Origin: Actinomyces sp.
GTDB lineage: Bacteria; Actinomycetota; Actinomycetes; Actinomycetales; Actinomycetaceae
NCBI GenBank assembly: GCA_012837655.1
Contig: DUQT01000211.1
Span: 1-18,795, forward strand
Length of the DNA stretch: 18,795 nucleotides
Direction of reading: 5' to 3'
This document shows, piece by piece, positions 6,752 through 14,110 of this stretch; within the stretch, counting starts at the first letter, position 1; each line of letters starts with the position of its first letter. Under the pieces are notes generated by a model. It worked only from the letters and a program-made list of their open reading frames with translations. It ran no database searches and had not been told where the DNA came from. The translations under genes and the position numbers were made by a program.

Positions 6752-7774
6752 ATGAAAGACCTCGCCAAGCTGCCCAAAGCTCACCTGCACCTTCACTTCA
6801 CGGGCGCGATGCGTCCAGAAACGATGCTGGAGCTTGCGCGCGAACGCGGGGTCCGCCTGCCTTCTCACCTTCTTGAAAACGATCCGCTGAAAGTCCCCGC
6901 CAACGCGCGCGGCTGGTTCCGATTCCAAAGGTCGTATGATGCGGCCCGTTCACTCGTGCGATCGGAAGATGTTATGCGTCGTATCATTCACGAGGCCGCC
7001 GAGGACGATGCTGCGGAAGGTTCGGTGAGGCTTGAAATACAGGTTGATCCGACCTCATATGCGCCCTGGGTTGGGGGTCTGACACCGGCGCTGGAGATCG
7101 TGATGGACCAGGCGCGCATCTCTACTGCTGAAACCGGGGTGGAAGTTGCGGTTATCGTTGCGGCGTCGCGGATTAAGCACCCCCTGGACGCTCGCACGCT
7201 GGCTCGTCTGGCTTCGCAATACGCGGGTGATCAGCCCGGCGAGGTCGTGGGCTTTGGCCTGTCTAACGATGAGACCGCGGGCGATACCTCGGAGTTCTCT
7301 GCGGCCTTCCGCATTGCTCGCCACGCCGGCCTAGCAGGTGTCCCCCACGGTGGCGAACTGCTGGGCCCTGAACACGTCCGTCAAGTGGTCACTCACCTGA
7401 AGCCCGCCCGCATTGGACACGGTGTGCGTACAGCTGAAGACCCGGCGCTCCTTGCCCGCCTTGTGGAGGCCGGCATCGCGTTCGAAGTCTGCCCCACCTC
7501 AAACGTGTCGCTTGGCGTATTCCAAAACCTAGATGAAGTCCCCCTGCGCAAGATGGCGAAGGCCGGCGCGACAATCGCGCTCGGCGCAGACGATCCCCTG
7601 TTGTTCCGATCGCGCCTGCTTGACCAGTACGAGTACGCTCGCTCCATCGGCTTCAATGACAGCCAGCTAGCCCAGTTGGCACGCGACTCGATTGACGCAT
7701 CGCTAGCATCGCCCTCGAACAAGCGCCTGTGGAAACGCCAGATTGACGAATGGTTGGCAAGTGAAGAAGGTTAA
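6752..7774 (+). CDS. add: Adenosine deaminase family protein
   Basis: A Zn-dependent amidohydrolase of the adenosine/AMP deaminase family, which hydrolyses adenosine to inosine in purine salvage. It is 340 aa, the family length. Metal and active-site residues visible are H13 and H15 in AHLHLHFTG, H199 and E202 in PHGGELLGP, H223 in RIGHGVR, and D280/D281 in GADDPLLF, with EVCPTSNVSLGV between. The usual HLDG after the first metal motif is HFTG here, so the residue that contacts the ribose 5'-OH in classical enzymes is Thr17. Substrate may therefore differ from adenosine (a modified adenosine such as aminodeoxyfutalosine is possible). The ATG at 6752 follows TAGG at short spacing. The next gene overlaps its 3' end. 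Confidence 0.88.
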   Translation: MKDLAKLPKAHLHLHFTGAMRPETMLELARERGVRLPSHLLENDPLKVPANARGWFRFQRSYDAARSLVRSEDVMRRIIHEAAEDDAAEGSVRLEIQVDPTSYAPWVGGLTPALEIVMDQARISTAETGVEVAVIVAASRIKHPLDARTLARLASQYAGDQPGEVVGFGLSNDETAGDTSEFSAAFRIARHAGLAGVPHGGELLGPEHVRQVVTHLKPARIGHGVRTAEDPALLARLVEAGIAFEVCPTSNVSLGVFQNLDEVPLRKMAKAGATIALGADDPLLFRSRLLDQYEYARSIGFNDSQLAQLARDSIDASLASPSNKRLWKRQIDEWLASEEG

Positions 7775-9395
7775 CTACTCTGTTTCAAACTCCGTGGTGG
7801 CAGTCGGTGACGGAATGCTCGTCAGGGTTCACCGCTTCCGCCGCGACTTCCTAGACGAGGGCGAACCCACGTTCGTCCTCGTGCACGGAATTGGCGTGTC
7901 GTCCGGTTACTTTTTGAAGCTCGCGAAGGACCTGGTCGAATACGGGGACGTCATTTCCCTTGATTTACCGGGTTTTGGAAAGACTACGCGCCCGGATCAT
8001 CCCCTTTCGATCGCCGGTTTCGCGGCCGTTGTTCACCAGATAATGCGGTTTGAGGACGTAAAGCGGCCGGTGGTGCTCGGTCATTCGATGGGCGCGCAAG
8101 TCGTCACTGAGCTTGCCGCGCGCGACCCTGAGTGGATCAACCGGATCCTCTTGATCGGCCCGCCCGTGAACGCGCTGGAGCGTAGTGCGGTGCAGGTCGG
8201 CGTGCGTTTCCTGCAGTCCTCCGTGTACGAGCCGCTGGACGTCACCGCGTTCGCGATCAACGCGTATGCGCGCTCCGGCCTGGTGTGGTTCATGGAGACC
8301 CTGCCGGCGATGCTGACCTACCCGATCGGCATGCGGCTGGCGGATGCGCGTGCCCGCACCGTCCTCATGCGCGGTGAACACGATTTCGTGGCGTCGCGCG
8401 CGTGGCTGGAAGACCTACGATTGGCGGCCAGATCGGGGACTGAAACGTCCGTTCCGATTATTGAGGTCGAGGGCGGGGCACACTCGGTGATTGTTCGGCA
8501 TGCTGATGACGTTGCCGCGGCGATGATTGAACTGGGACGCCAGGCACCCCCGAAGCGGCGGGCAACGGTGAAGTTCGAAGAGGGCGGAGTCATCATCGCC
8601 GACGAGGATGGCAATGTTCACTTTGAGGCTGATGACAGTTCCGTTTGGGAGGGGCTGGAGGCTCACCGGGTGAAGTGGCCGCCCGTGTACAAGGCTGTGC
8701 CGCTCGCGCTACGTGATTACGGGGTGGCGACGCTGCAGCGGGCGCGAAATATTGCGAGCTACTTGGGTTTCTGGCCGGGCGCATCAGTGCAGGATTTGCG
8801 GCTTCCGGGCAATCCAGTTGCGGTTGGGATTCCGGGAATTTCGGAGACCTGGCGGCACCTGGAGTTCATGGGGCGGGCGCTGTACCGCTCCGGATGGGAT
8901 GTACACCTGCTACCTCAGTTGGACTACGTTTACGGCCCCGTGCAGTTGCTGTCGAACCGGCTAGATCAGTATTTGCGCGACAACGACCTGCAAGATGTTG
9001 TTATTTTCGCGCATTCAAAGGGCGGCCTGGTTGGCAAGATGTCCATGAGTGGCGATGAGGCCTGGCGCATTCGTGGCATGGTTTCGCTGGGAACGCCGTA
9101 TTCCGGGTCGGAGCTGGCTAATTTTGCCCCGCAAGTGCTGGGCGTGGATGACCTGATGCCGGCACATCCGGCGATTCGGCGCCAGTTCACTGACCTGCGA
9201 GCCAACCGCAAGATCACTTCAATTCAGGCGAAGTGGGATCAGCAGGTGCCCTCCGGAGCTTGGCTCCCCGGCGCCCGCGTCGTCACAGCCGACGTTTACG
9301 GACACAACAACCTTCTGACTTCACGCGTCGCGATCCAGTTGCTTGTACGCGAAATGGAACGGTTCAAGCCAGTGCAACCGCCGCGCGGTGAGTAG
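7761..9395 (+). CDS. Fused double alpha/beta hydrolase
   Basis: One polypeptide of about 544 aa holding two alpha/beta-hydrolase domains. The N-terminal domain (about 1-260) has VLVHGIG, the nucleophile elbow GHSMGAQ (S109), D208 in RGEHDFV and H241 in GGAHSV. A linker of about 30 acidic residues (IIADEDGNVHFEADDSS) follows. The C-terminal domain has VGIPGI as a likely oxyanion strand, AHSKGG (S419), D493 in KWDQQVP and H515 in YGHNNLL, resembling lipase/PGAP1-type esterases. Both triads look complete. No signal peptide is evident, so it is probably cytosolic. The start is uncertain: GTG at 7761 gives a 14-bp overlap with the deaminase gene, and an in-frame TTG lies at 7743. The overlap suggests co-transcription. 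Substrate is unknown; lipid or ester cleavage is the general expectation. Confidence 0.85.
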   Translation: MKKVNYSVSNSVVAVGDGMLVRVHRFRRDFLDEGEPTFVLVHGIGVSSGYFLKLAKDLVEYGDVISLDLPGFGKTTRPDHPLSIAGFAAVVHQIMRFEDVKRPVVLGHSMGAQVVTELAARDPEWINRILLIGPPVNALERSAVQVGVRFLQSSVYEPLDVTAFAINAYARSGLVWFMETLPAMLTYPIGMRLADARARTVLMRGEHDFVASRAWLEDLRLAARSGTETSVPIIEVEGGAHSVIVRHADDVAAAMIELGRQAPPKRRATVKFEEGGVIIADEDGNVHFEADDSSVWEGLEAHRVKWPPVYKAVPLALRDYGVATLQRARNIASYLGFWPGASVQDLRLPGNPVAVGIPGISETWRHLEFMGRALYRSGWDVHLLPQLDYVYGPVQLLSNRLDQYLRDNDLQDVVIFAHSKGGLVGKMSMSGDEAWRIRGMVSLGTPYSGSELANFAPQVLGVDDLMPAHPAIRRQFTDLRANRKITSIQAKWDQQVPSGAWLPGARVVTADVYGHNNLLTSRVAIQLLVREMERFKPVQPPRGE

Positions 9396-9433
9396 TGTCG
9401 CGTTTAGTCGTGACAGCGTTGCCTACGTAACGC
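9396..9433. terminator. Tandem hairpins in the convergent gap after the double hydrolase
   Basis: Directly after the stop codon TGTCGCG/CGTGACA (9396-9402, 9409-9415) can pair with one G-U. It is followed at once by GCGTT/AACGC (9416-9420, 9429-9433). There is no U-run on either strand. The position between convergent genes suggests transcription end structures, but without a U-tract this is weak. Confidence 0.3.
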
Positions 9434-9459
9434 AAGCAAATGCACGGGCCGACCGGCGA

Positions 9460-10677
9460 CTAGTTCAGCGGCGGCAGGTCCCACCCGACGCGTATAGGCT
9501 CGGGCACAAGTTCGATCCCCCAGCGTTCAAACACGCCATCGCGAACAACTGTGGCGAGTTCCGCTAGTTCTGCTGTGGTCGCTCCCCCACGGTTCGTCAA
9601 AGCTAGGACGTGCGCGGTTGAAAGCGACGCGTTCGAATCCGGGTTCACCTTAAATCCACGATCAAAACCGGAGTGATTAATCACCCACGCCGCCGAAGTC
9701 TTCAGCACACCGGGCTGCATCTTCTTCGGATCCGGAGCCTTCCCCCTGGGCGCGATTGCCCGCACCGGGAACTTCGGCGCTTCGTCTGGCAGTTTGCGAG
9801 CCTCGCCCTCGGGAATTATCGGATTCGTGAAGAACGACCCGGCTGAAAACGTGTTTCGATTTTCGTCGTCAAGTAGCATCGATTTTCCACGTCGAAGTTC
9901 GAGGACGTGGTTGCGCACGGCTCGTTGGTCGACGCGGTCGCCGACATTCACGCCCAGGCGGCGGGCCAGTTCGGCGTATCCAATCGGGGTGGATAGGGAG
10001 GCGTGCGTCATTTGGAACTCGACGGCGAGGACGATCCAGCGGCCTGTCGGCCCCCACACGCGTCCGTCGGATAGAGACGGGTCGTTGGTGGATCGTTTCA
10101 GGATGGACGTGCGGTAGCCGAGTTCAAGGTCGGACAGGAACAGGGTGCTGCGACGCTGCTCGAGGCGGTCATACACGCGAACCGCGGCGATCGTGTCGGC
10201 GACTTCCTGGCCGTACGCGCCGATGTTTTGCACAGGTGCGGCGCCAACAGTGCCGGGGATGCCGGACAGCGCCTCAAGGCCACTCCAGTCGTTTTGGACG
10301 GCGAGCGCGACGAACTCGTCCCACTCCATGCCGCCCGTCGCGCGCACTACCACGCCGCCGCAGCCGGAGTCGTGCTCAATGTGGTACTCCGAGCGCGTAT
10401 CCCGCACCACGGTCCCGTCGAAGTCATCATCGGAGATCACCAGGTTGGAGCCGCCTCCCAAGAACAGCACCGGCTCCCCCGCGTTGTCGGCCTCGCGGAC
10501 GGCCTCCACGATCTCGTCCTCGGTGGTCGCCGATACGAAGTTCTTCGCCGTGCCGCCAACGCCGATCGTCGTCCAGTCACGCAGATCCTTCGAATCCTTC
10601 TTGTACTGGCGGTTCGACTGCACCGCGTCCACCTTTTCCGGATTCAACGGTTCCAAGCCGGTACTACACGTGTCCAT
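9460..10677 (-). CDS. murB: UDP-N-acetylmuramate dehydrogenase (MurB)
   Basis: MurB is the FAD enzyme that reduces UDP-GlcNAc-enolpyruvate to UDP-MurNAc in cytoplasmic peptidoglycan synthesis. It is 405 aa, somewhat longer than the usual 340-370, with a 33-residue N-terminal lead before TTIGVGGTAKNFV. FAD-binding motifs are FLGGGSNLVISD and GIPGTVGAAPVQNIGAYGQE. Active-site features are the arginine in ELGYRTS, the serine in SAGSFFTNP (proton donor to the intermediate), and a C-terminal Glu in VPEPIRVG. The ATG at 10677 has AAAGGATG upstream. It follows the MFS gene on the same strand after 129 bases and converges on the double hydrolase. Confidence 0.95.
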   Translation of the reverse strand: MDTCSTGLEPLNPEKVDAVQSNRQYKKDSKDLRDWTTIGVGGTAKNFVSATTEDEIVEAVREADNAGEPVLFLGGGSNLVISDDDFDGTVVRDTRSEYHIEHDSGCGGVVVRATGGMEWDEFVALAVQNDWSGLEALSGIPGTVGAAPVQNIGAYGQEVADTIAAVRVYDRLEQRRSTLFLSDLELGYRTSILKRSTNDPSLSDGRVWGPTGRWIVLAVEFQMTHASLSTPIGYAELARRLGVNVGDRVDQRAVRNHVLELRRGKSMLLDDENRNTFSAGSFFTNPIIPEGEARKLPDEAPKFPVRAIAPRGKAPDPKKMQPGVLKTSAAWVINHSGFDRGFKVNPDSNASLSTAHVLALTNRGGATTAELAELATVVRDGVFERWGIELVPEPIRVGWDLPPLN

Positions 10678-10756
10678 GCGCCATCCTTTCTCTACCCTTT
10701 AGTTTATCCCCACAGATTCACGAGGGCGGTGCTGGGCGGACGCACTCGACCGCGCA

Positions 10757-10801
10757 GGACTGGCCGCACGCCGGACTGGACGCACCGCGCGTTAAGCGCG
10801 C
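10757..10801. repeat. Short tandem 16-bp repeat plus small hairpin between MFS gene and murB
   Basis: Two adjacent 16-bp units (10757-10772 and 10773-10788) share 13 of 16 bases, each starting GGACTGG and containing CGCAC. A small GCGCG-TTAAG-CGCGC hairpin (10787-10801) lies directly after the MFS stop codon. It has no U-run, so it is at best a weak terminator. I see no promoter with confidence in this 129-base gap. Confidence 0.45.
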
Positions 10802-10806
10802 CGGGC

Positions 10807-11994
10807 CTACTTTTCGTCTAGGTAGCGCGTCAGGTACAGCGACAACAGGACGGGGATTATGAGGAAGCCCAGGGCCGACTTGTAGCCGATGAAGTCTGCG
10901 ATGTAGCCGATGGCGGGCGGGCCCACCAGGAACGCGCCGTAGCCAACTGTGGACAGCACTGACATGCGGGCGGCCGTCATCTTCGGGTCGCGCGAAACTG
11001 CGGACGCGCCAGTCGGAAAGCCTAGCGAAGCGCCGATACCCCACGCCACAACTCCAACCAGGGCCACCCACGCCCACGGTGAAAGCGCGAGGACCAGGAG
11101 CCCCACAATCGCGATCACCAAAAACACGCGCAGCATCGGGGCGGCATCCCACCTGCGCTGCATGCGAGGAGTCAGAAGTCGTGCAGTGGTCAAGACAGCC
11201 AGGAAAAACGCGAAGGTTGCCGTGCCCGCTGCGGGTGAGAAGTGGAACCCATCAACCATGGCGAGCGCCAACCAGTCGTTAGCAGCGCCCTCCATCAATC
11301 CGGTTCCTAACACCATGAAACCGATCATGATTGTGCGCTTCTCTCCCCACGCACGCTTCGTGCGTTTGGCGGCACCGGAATCGGAATCGTAGGAAATCTG
11401 TTCAACAATGCTTTGCGGCACGTAGAACAGGCCCGCAATAAGTATGGACACCAGGGTCAGGATGATCACGAAGATCAGGTGGGCAGGAACGCTCACGTCA
11501 TTCGAAATCATTAGCGCGCCCAGGCCCGCGGCCGCCACCGTTCCGATGGAGAACGCGGCGTGATACCACGGCATAATCGCCTTGCGCGACAAGACTTCGA
11601 CGTATCCGCCCTCGATGTTCATTGTCGCGTTCGTCAACGACGATCCGATCTGCGCGATACACAAACCAACAGCTAGCAGGAGCGGCGAATGCTGGTCGAA
11701 AGTTACGACTATTGTGGACATCCCGAGCGCCCAGGCGACGAAACCGGACCACACGGTGATGCGTGGGCCAATACGCCCAGCGACCGGTCCCGACGCCGGT
11801 AGAGCCACCAGCGATCCCAGTGAGCCAATCAGCAGGATGTGTCCGATTGAAGCCGGTGAAAGCTCAAAAACATCGCGGATAGTTGGCAGCCGTGAAAGGA
11901 AGGACGCCAGCACAAAACCAGAGAAAAAGAACGTCACCATCGTCGCTACCGACGCGCGAGTATAAACAGGTGAATTCGGCCTTGGGATATCCAC
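10807..11994 (-). CDS. MFS transporter, YbjJ-like
   Basis: A major facilitator superfamily membrane protein of about 395 aa with roughly twelve hydrophobic spans. Sequence features recall the E. coli YbjJ group: FSGFVLASFLSRLPTIRD at the first span, MEGAANDWLALAMVDGFHF in the second half, and GIGASLGFPTGASAVSRDP near the end. Members are putative drug or sugar exporters without a firm substrate. The start is placed at the GTG at 11994 because GGAGG lies eight bases upstream. The GTG at 12000 is also in frame but only two bases from that site. It lies upstream of murB on the same strand, and the rpmG terminator precedes it, so it probably has its own promoter close to the start. Confidence 0.88.
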   Translation of the reverse strand: MDIPRPNSPVYTRASVATMVTFFFSGFVLASFLSRLPTIRDVFELSPASIGHILLIGSLGSLVALPASGPVAGRIGPRITVWSGFVAWALGMSTIVVTFDQHSPLLLAVGLCIAQIGSSLTNATMNIEGGYVEVLSRKAIMPWYHAAFSIGTVAAAGLGALMISNDVSVPAHLIFVIILTLVSILIAGLFYVPQSIVEQISYDSDSGAAKRTKRAWGEKRTIMIGFMVLGTGLMEGAANDWLALAMVDGFHFSPAAGTATFAFFLAVLTTARLLTPRMQRRWDAAPMLRVFLVIAIVGLLVLALSPWAWVALVGVVAWGIGASLGFPTGASAVSRDPKMTAARMSVLSTVGYGAFLVGPPAIGYIADFIGYKSALGFLIIPVLLSLYLTRYLDEK

Positions 11995-12010
11995 AGCCAC
12001 GCCCTCCTAG

Positions 12011-12047
12011 AAGAATTAATAAAGAGCCCTCACAAAAGTGAGGGCTC
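12011..12047 (-). terminator. Intrinsic terminator after rpmG
   Basis: On the minus strand GAGCCCTCAC (12047-12038) pairs perfectly with GTGAGGGCTC (12033-12024) around a TTTT loop. It is followed by TTTATTAATTC. It lies 14 bases after the rpmG stop and ends the tRNA-rpmG unit before the MFS gene. Confidence 0.9.
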
Positions 12048-12060
12048 AAGAGGCTCGAAC

Positions 12061-12231
12061 TTAGCGAGTCTCACGGTGCGAAGTCGACTTGCGGCAACGA
12101 GGGCAGTACTTCATCAGGTCAAGACGGTCCGGCGTGTTACGACGGTTCTTCTTGGTAATGTAGTTGCGCTCCTTGCACTCCGAGCAGGCCAGAGTAATCT
12201 TTGGACGAACGTCAGAAGCCTTGCTAGCCAT
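12061..12231 (-). CDS. rpmG: 50S ribosomal protein L33
   Basis: A 56-aa basic protein beginning MASKASDVRPKITLACSEC, the typical bacterial L33. It is of the zinc-binding (C+) type: two CxxC pairs are present, CSEC and CPRC, separated by the basic stretch with KKNRRNTPDRLDL. It ends CRKSTSHRETR. The ATG at 12231 is preceded by GTAGGAGACA, a good ribosome-binding site. Zinc-free paralogues under zinc-uptake regulation exist in many actinobacteria; this copy is the cysteine-containing one. It is the last gene of a same-strand cluster with three tRNA genes, as in other actinobacteria where rpmG follows tRNA-Thr and tRNA-Met. Confidence 0.96.
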   Translation of the reverse strand: MASKASDVRPKITLACSECKERNYITKKNRRNTPDRLDLMKYCPRCRKSTSHRETR

Positions 12232-12284
12232 TGTCTCCTACCTCATTTCTTTCTGCTCGGCGCTTCCAATCTGGATAGAGCCGG

Positions 12285-12358
12285 TAGCGGGGGCGGGACT
12301 CGAACCCGCGACCTCACGATTATGAGTCGTGCGCTCTCACCAGCTGAGCTACCCCGCC
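12285..12358 (-). tRNA. tRNA-Met (CAT anticodon), elongator type
   Basis: A 74-nt cloverleaf on the minus strand has acceptor GGCGGGG/CCCCGCT with discriminator A. The anticodon arm is CACGA-CTCATAA-TCGTG with anticodon CAT, and the T arm is GCGGG-TTCGAGT-CCCGC. The first pair is G-U rather than the C-A mismatch of initiators, which favours elongator Met. A CAT tRNA-Ile read through lysidine is less likely. The bases after A73 are CCG, so CCA is not encoded. Confidence 0.95.
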
Positions 12359-12399
12359 GCATGGGGTTTTGCAGTCACGCAATGCGTACCTACAAACGG

Positions 12400-12472
12400 A
12401 GCCCCGAAAGGGAATCGAACCCTTGACCTTCTCCTTACCATGGAGACGCTCTGCCGACTGAGCTATCGGGGC
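12400..12472 (-). tRNA. tRNA-Thr (GGT anticodon)
   Basis: A 73-nt cloverleaf on the minus strand has acceptor GCCCCGA/TCGGGGC and discriminator T. The anticodon arm is TCTCC-ATGGTAA-GGAGA with anticodon GGT, and the T arm is AAGGG-TTCGATT-CCCTT. CCA is not encoded. It is the middle member of the tRNA cluster. Confidence 0.97.
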
Positions 12473-12553
12473 AACGCGTGCAACTTTACTCGAAGCGGTT
12501 CTGAATCAGCAACCTAAAATATCGAGGTAATCATCACACAGCCTTTCGGCCTG

Positions 12554-12636
12554 TGGCGGAGGAGGGATTTGAACCCCCGAAGCGATAACGCGGCTGATTT
12601 ACAGTCAGCTTCCATTGGCCACTCGGACACTCCGCC
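12554..12636 (-). tRNA. tRNA-Tyr (GTA anticodon)
   Basis: An 83-nt class II tRNA with a long variable arm on the minus strand. The acceptor is GGCGGAG/CTCCGCC with discriminator A. The anticodon loop contains CTGTAAA (anticodon GTA) and the T arm is GGGGG-TTCAAAT-CCCTC with a mismatch. CCA is not encoded. A small GAAA-loop hairpin (12537-12555) overlaps its 3' end and may belong to the precursor trailer. Confidence 0.96.
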
Positions 12637-12734
12637 AAGGTTTCACCCAGTGCACTTGCCAACTTCCATCCGTTCTAAAGTCCGTCTGGATTGGCCGGCT
12701 CATTCGAACCGCGCTCTCGGTGACGCCAATGAAG

Positions 12735-12763
12735 ATTATCAAACTTCATAACCACTTTGCCAA
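12735..12763 (-). promoter_or_regulatory. Likely promoter of the tRNA-Tyr/Thr/Met-rpmG unit
   Basis: On the minus strand TTGGCA (12763-12758) is separated by 17 bases from GATAAT (12740-12735), a good sigma-70-type match. It is oriented toward tRNA-Tyr, with a leader of about 90 bases. It lies in the 221-base gap after htpX, where I see no gene or other strong element. Confidence 0.55.
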
Positions 12764-12857
12764 TTCGTCACCTTGGAATTCGGGTGGAAGTGATCAACCT
12801 CCCAGACCGTTCATTCTTTTCCGAGGGCGGACCGCTGCGGGTGAGTGTCAGTTTTCC

Positions 12858-13709
12858 TTAGTATCCCGCCATTTTCTCCAGTGCTGCAATGCGATCTTCC
12901 ATTGGTGGGTGGGTGGAAAATAGCGACTGCATTCCGGAGCCGCGGAACGGATTCGCGATCATCATTGACGCCGTATTCTGACGAGTCGGTGTTGGCTGTA
13001 GCGGCACCTGAGTATTGCCGCGCTCCAGCTTGCGCAGTGCGGATGCAAGGGCCAGTGGGTCTGCAGCTAGTTCTGCCCCATCGTGGTCCGCGTCGTACTC
13101 TCGCGTTCGCGAAATCCCCAGTTGTAGCAACGTTGCGGCGAGCGGTGCGAGGAAGATCATCAGAACTGACACCAGGACGTTACCGTTTTCTCTGCGCCCT
13201 CCGAAAAAGAACATGAACTGCGCAAGCGACGTCACAATGGACGCCATTCCCGCCGCAATCGAGGACGTCAAAATGTCCCGGTTATAGACGTGCATTAACT
13301 CGTGGCCCAGCACGGCCCGAAGTTCGCGCGGGTCCAGCAGATCCACGATTCCGGTGGTCACGCACACTGCGGCGTTCTCCGGATTCCTTCCCGTCGCAAA
13401 CGCGTTGGGCGTGCGAGTCGGGGAAATGTAGAGGCTCGGCGCGGGCTGTCCTGCCCGCTGAGCAAGTTCTTCCACCATTGCGTACAGCTGCGGAGCCTGT
13501 TCGCGCGATACCGGCTGCGCATTCATCGAACGCAACGCCAGGCGGGCCGAGTTCCAGTACGTATAAAGATTAGTTGCGAACCCGAGCACAACCGCGACGA
13601 CAAGCCACATCATCTCGCCTGTGCCATACGAAATCGCCGCACCAATAAGCACAATCAGGCCCCACATTGAGCCCAACAGCACAGCGGTTTTTACCCCGTT
13701 CGAGTTCAT
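12858..13709 (-). CDS. htpX: Membrane zinc metalloprotease HtpX homologue
   Basis: HtpX is an M48-family integral-membrane protease for quality control of membrane proteins. The protein is 283 aa, matching the family. Two N-terminal spans (VLLGSMWGLIVLIGAAIS and MMWLVVAVVLGFATNLYTYW) precede the catalytic motif HELMH (H136, E137, H140). The third zinc ligand is E204 in REYDADHDGAE, and two more hydrophobic segments lie between these motifs. STHPPMEDRIAALEKM is the usual C-terminus. The ATG at 13709 follows AGAAGGG at five bases; a TTG 33 bases further upstream is less likely. Upstream, TCCTA-CACGA-TAGGA (13748-13762) is a small inverted repeat. The gene stands alone, with the repeat array behind it. 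Confidence 0.95.
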   Translation of the reverse strand: MNSNGVKTAVLLGSMWGLIVLIGAAISYGTGEMMWLVVAVVLGFATNLYTYWNSARLALRSMNAQPVSREQAPQLYAMVEELAQRAGQPAPSLYISPTRTPNAFATGRNPENAAVCVTTGIVDLLDPRELRAVLGHELMHVYNRDILTSSIAAGMASIVTSLAQFMFFFGGRRENGNVLVSVLMIFLAPLAATLLQLGISRTREYDADHDGAELAADPLALASALRKLERGNTQVPLQPTPTRQNTASMMIANPFRGSGMQSLFSTHPPMEDRIAALEKMAGY

Positions 13710-13847
13710 CAGTACCCTTCTACCCACAAGCCCAATATTCAAATGTTTCCTACACGATAGGAGCTCTAACTTAAAACTTCCTAAAAATCATCCGATAAAA
13801 CACCTTTCACAGGCTTGCATTCGCCGAACCTCCACAGGTGCTGGTGG

Positions 13848-13945
13848 TTCGCGCTCATGCCCAGACGTTTCAACGGCAAGTTCGCGCTCGTGCCCAGACG
13901 TTTCAACGGCAAGTTCGTACCCGTGACCGGACATTGCAATGCCAG
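13848..13945. repeat. 33-bp tandem repeat array (two near-identical copies and one diverged)
   Basis: Units at 13848-13880 and 13881-13913 differ at one base. A third at 13914-13945 is diverged. Each carries an inverted-repeat core at exactly 33-bp spacing: CGTTTCAACG at 13866 and 13899, CATTGCAATG at 13932. In the third copy both partners of one pair change together, so pairing is kept. Read on the minus strand the unit is 11 codons (ELAVETSGHER). It lies in the 400-base gap between htpX and the reductase gene, which otherwise contains only a terminator. Confidence 0.85.
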
Positions 13946-13997
13946 TTCTGAAACCTGAAAGTCTCAGCACGGTCGTCCCCGCGTTGGCAGTATTCAG

Positions 13998-14045
13998 ATA
14001 AAAGAGGACGTGGCTGGCAATCTGTTTACGCCAGCCACGTCCTCT
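13998..14045 (-). terminator. Intrinsic terminator after the ferredoxin reductase gene
   Basis: A perfect 16-bp stem (14003-14018 with 14030-14045) around an 11-base loop is followed on the minus strand by TTTATC. It lies 65 bases after the reductase stop codon. On the plus strand no U-run follows. Confidence 0.88.
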
Positions 14046-14110
14046 GTAATCGTTATGAATCCGCTTTCGGATTGTGAATCAGCGAAGGGGAAAAGTACGG
14101 GTGTGAACCG

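Noticed and set aside
10236..10862. Plus-strand 208-codon frame opposite murB
   Set aside because: Arg/Ser/Pro-rich antisense shadow of a conserved gene; no domain visible.
12285..12358. Initiator tRNA-fMet
   Set aside because: The first acceptor pair is G-U, not the unpaired C-A of initiators, and the acceptor sequence matches elongator Met.
12537..12555. GAAA-loop hairpin overlapping the tRNA-Tyr 3' end as a terminator
   Set aside because: The stem has a bulge and no U-run follows; transcription must continue to tRNA-Thr, tRNA-Met and rpmG. It is probably part of the precursor trailer or chance.
13848..13945. CRISPR array
   Set aside because: The units are directly adjacent with no unique spacers, and no cas genes are present.
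13788..13970. Minus-strand frame of 60 codons over the 33-bp array, encoding repeated ELAVETSGHER
   Set aside because: No ribosome-binding site before either ATG, no similarity I recognise outside the repeat, and the periodicity is explained by a repeat length divisible by three. It is kept only as the rival reading of the array.
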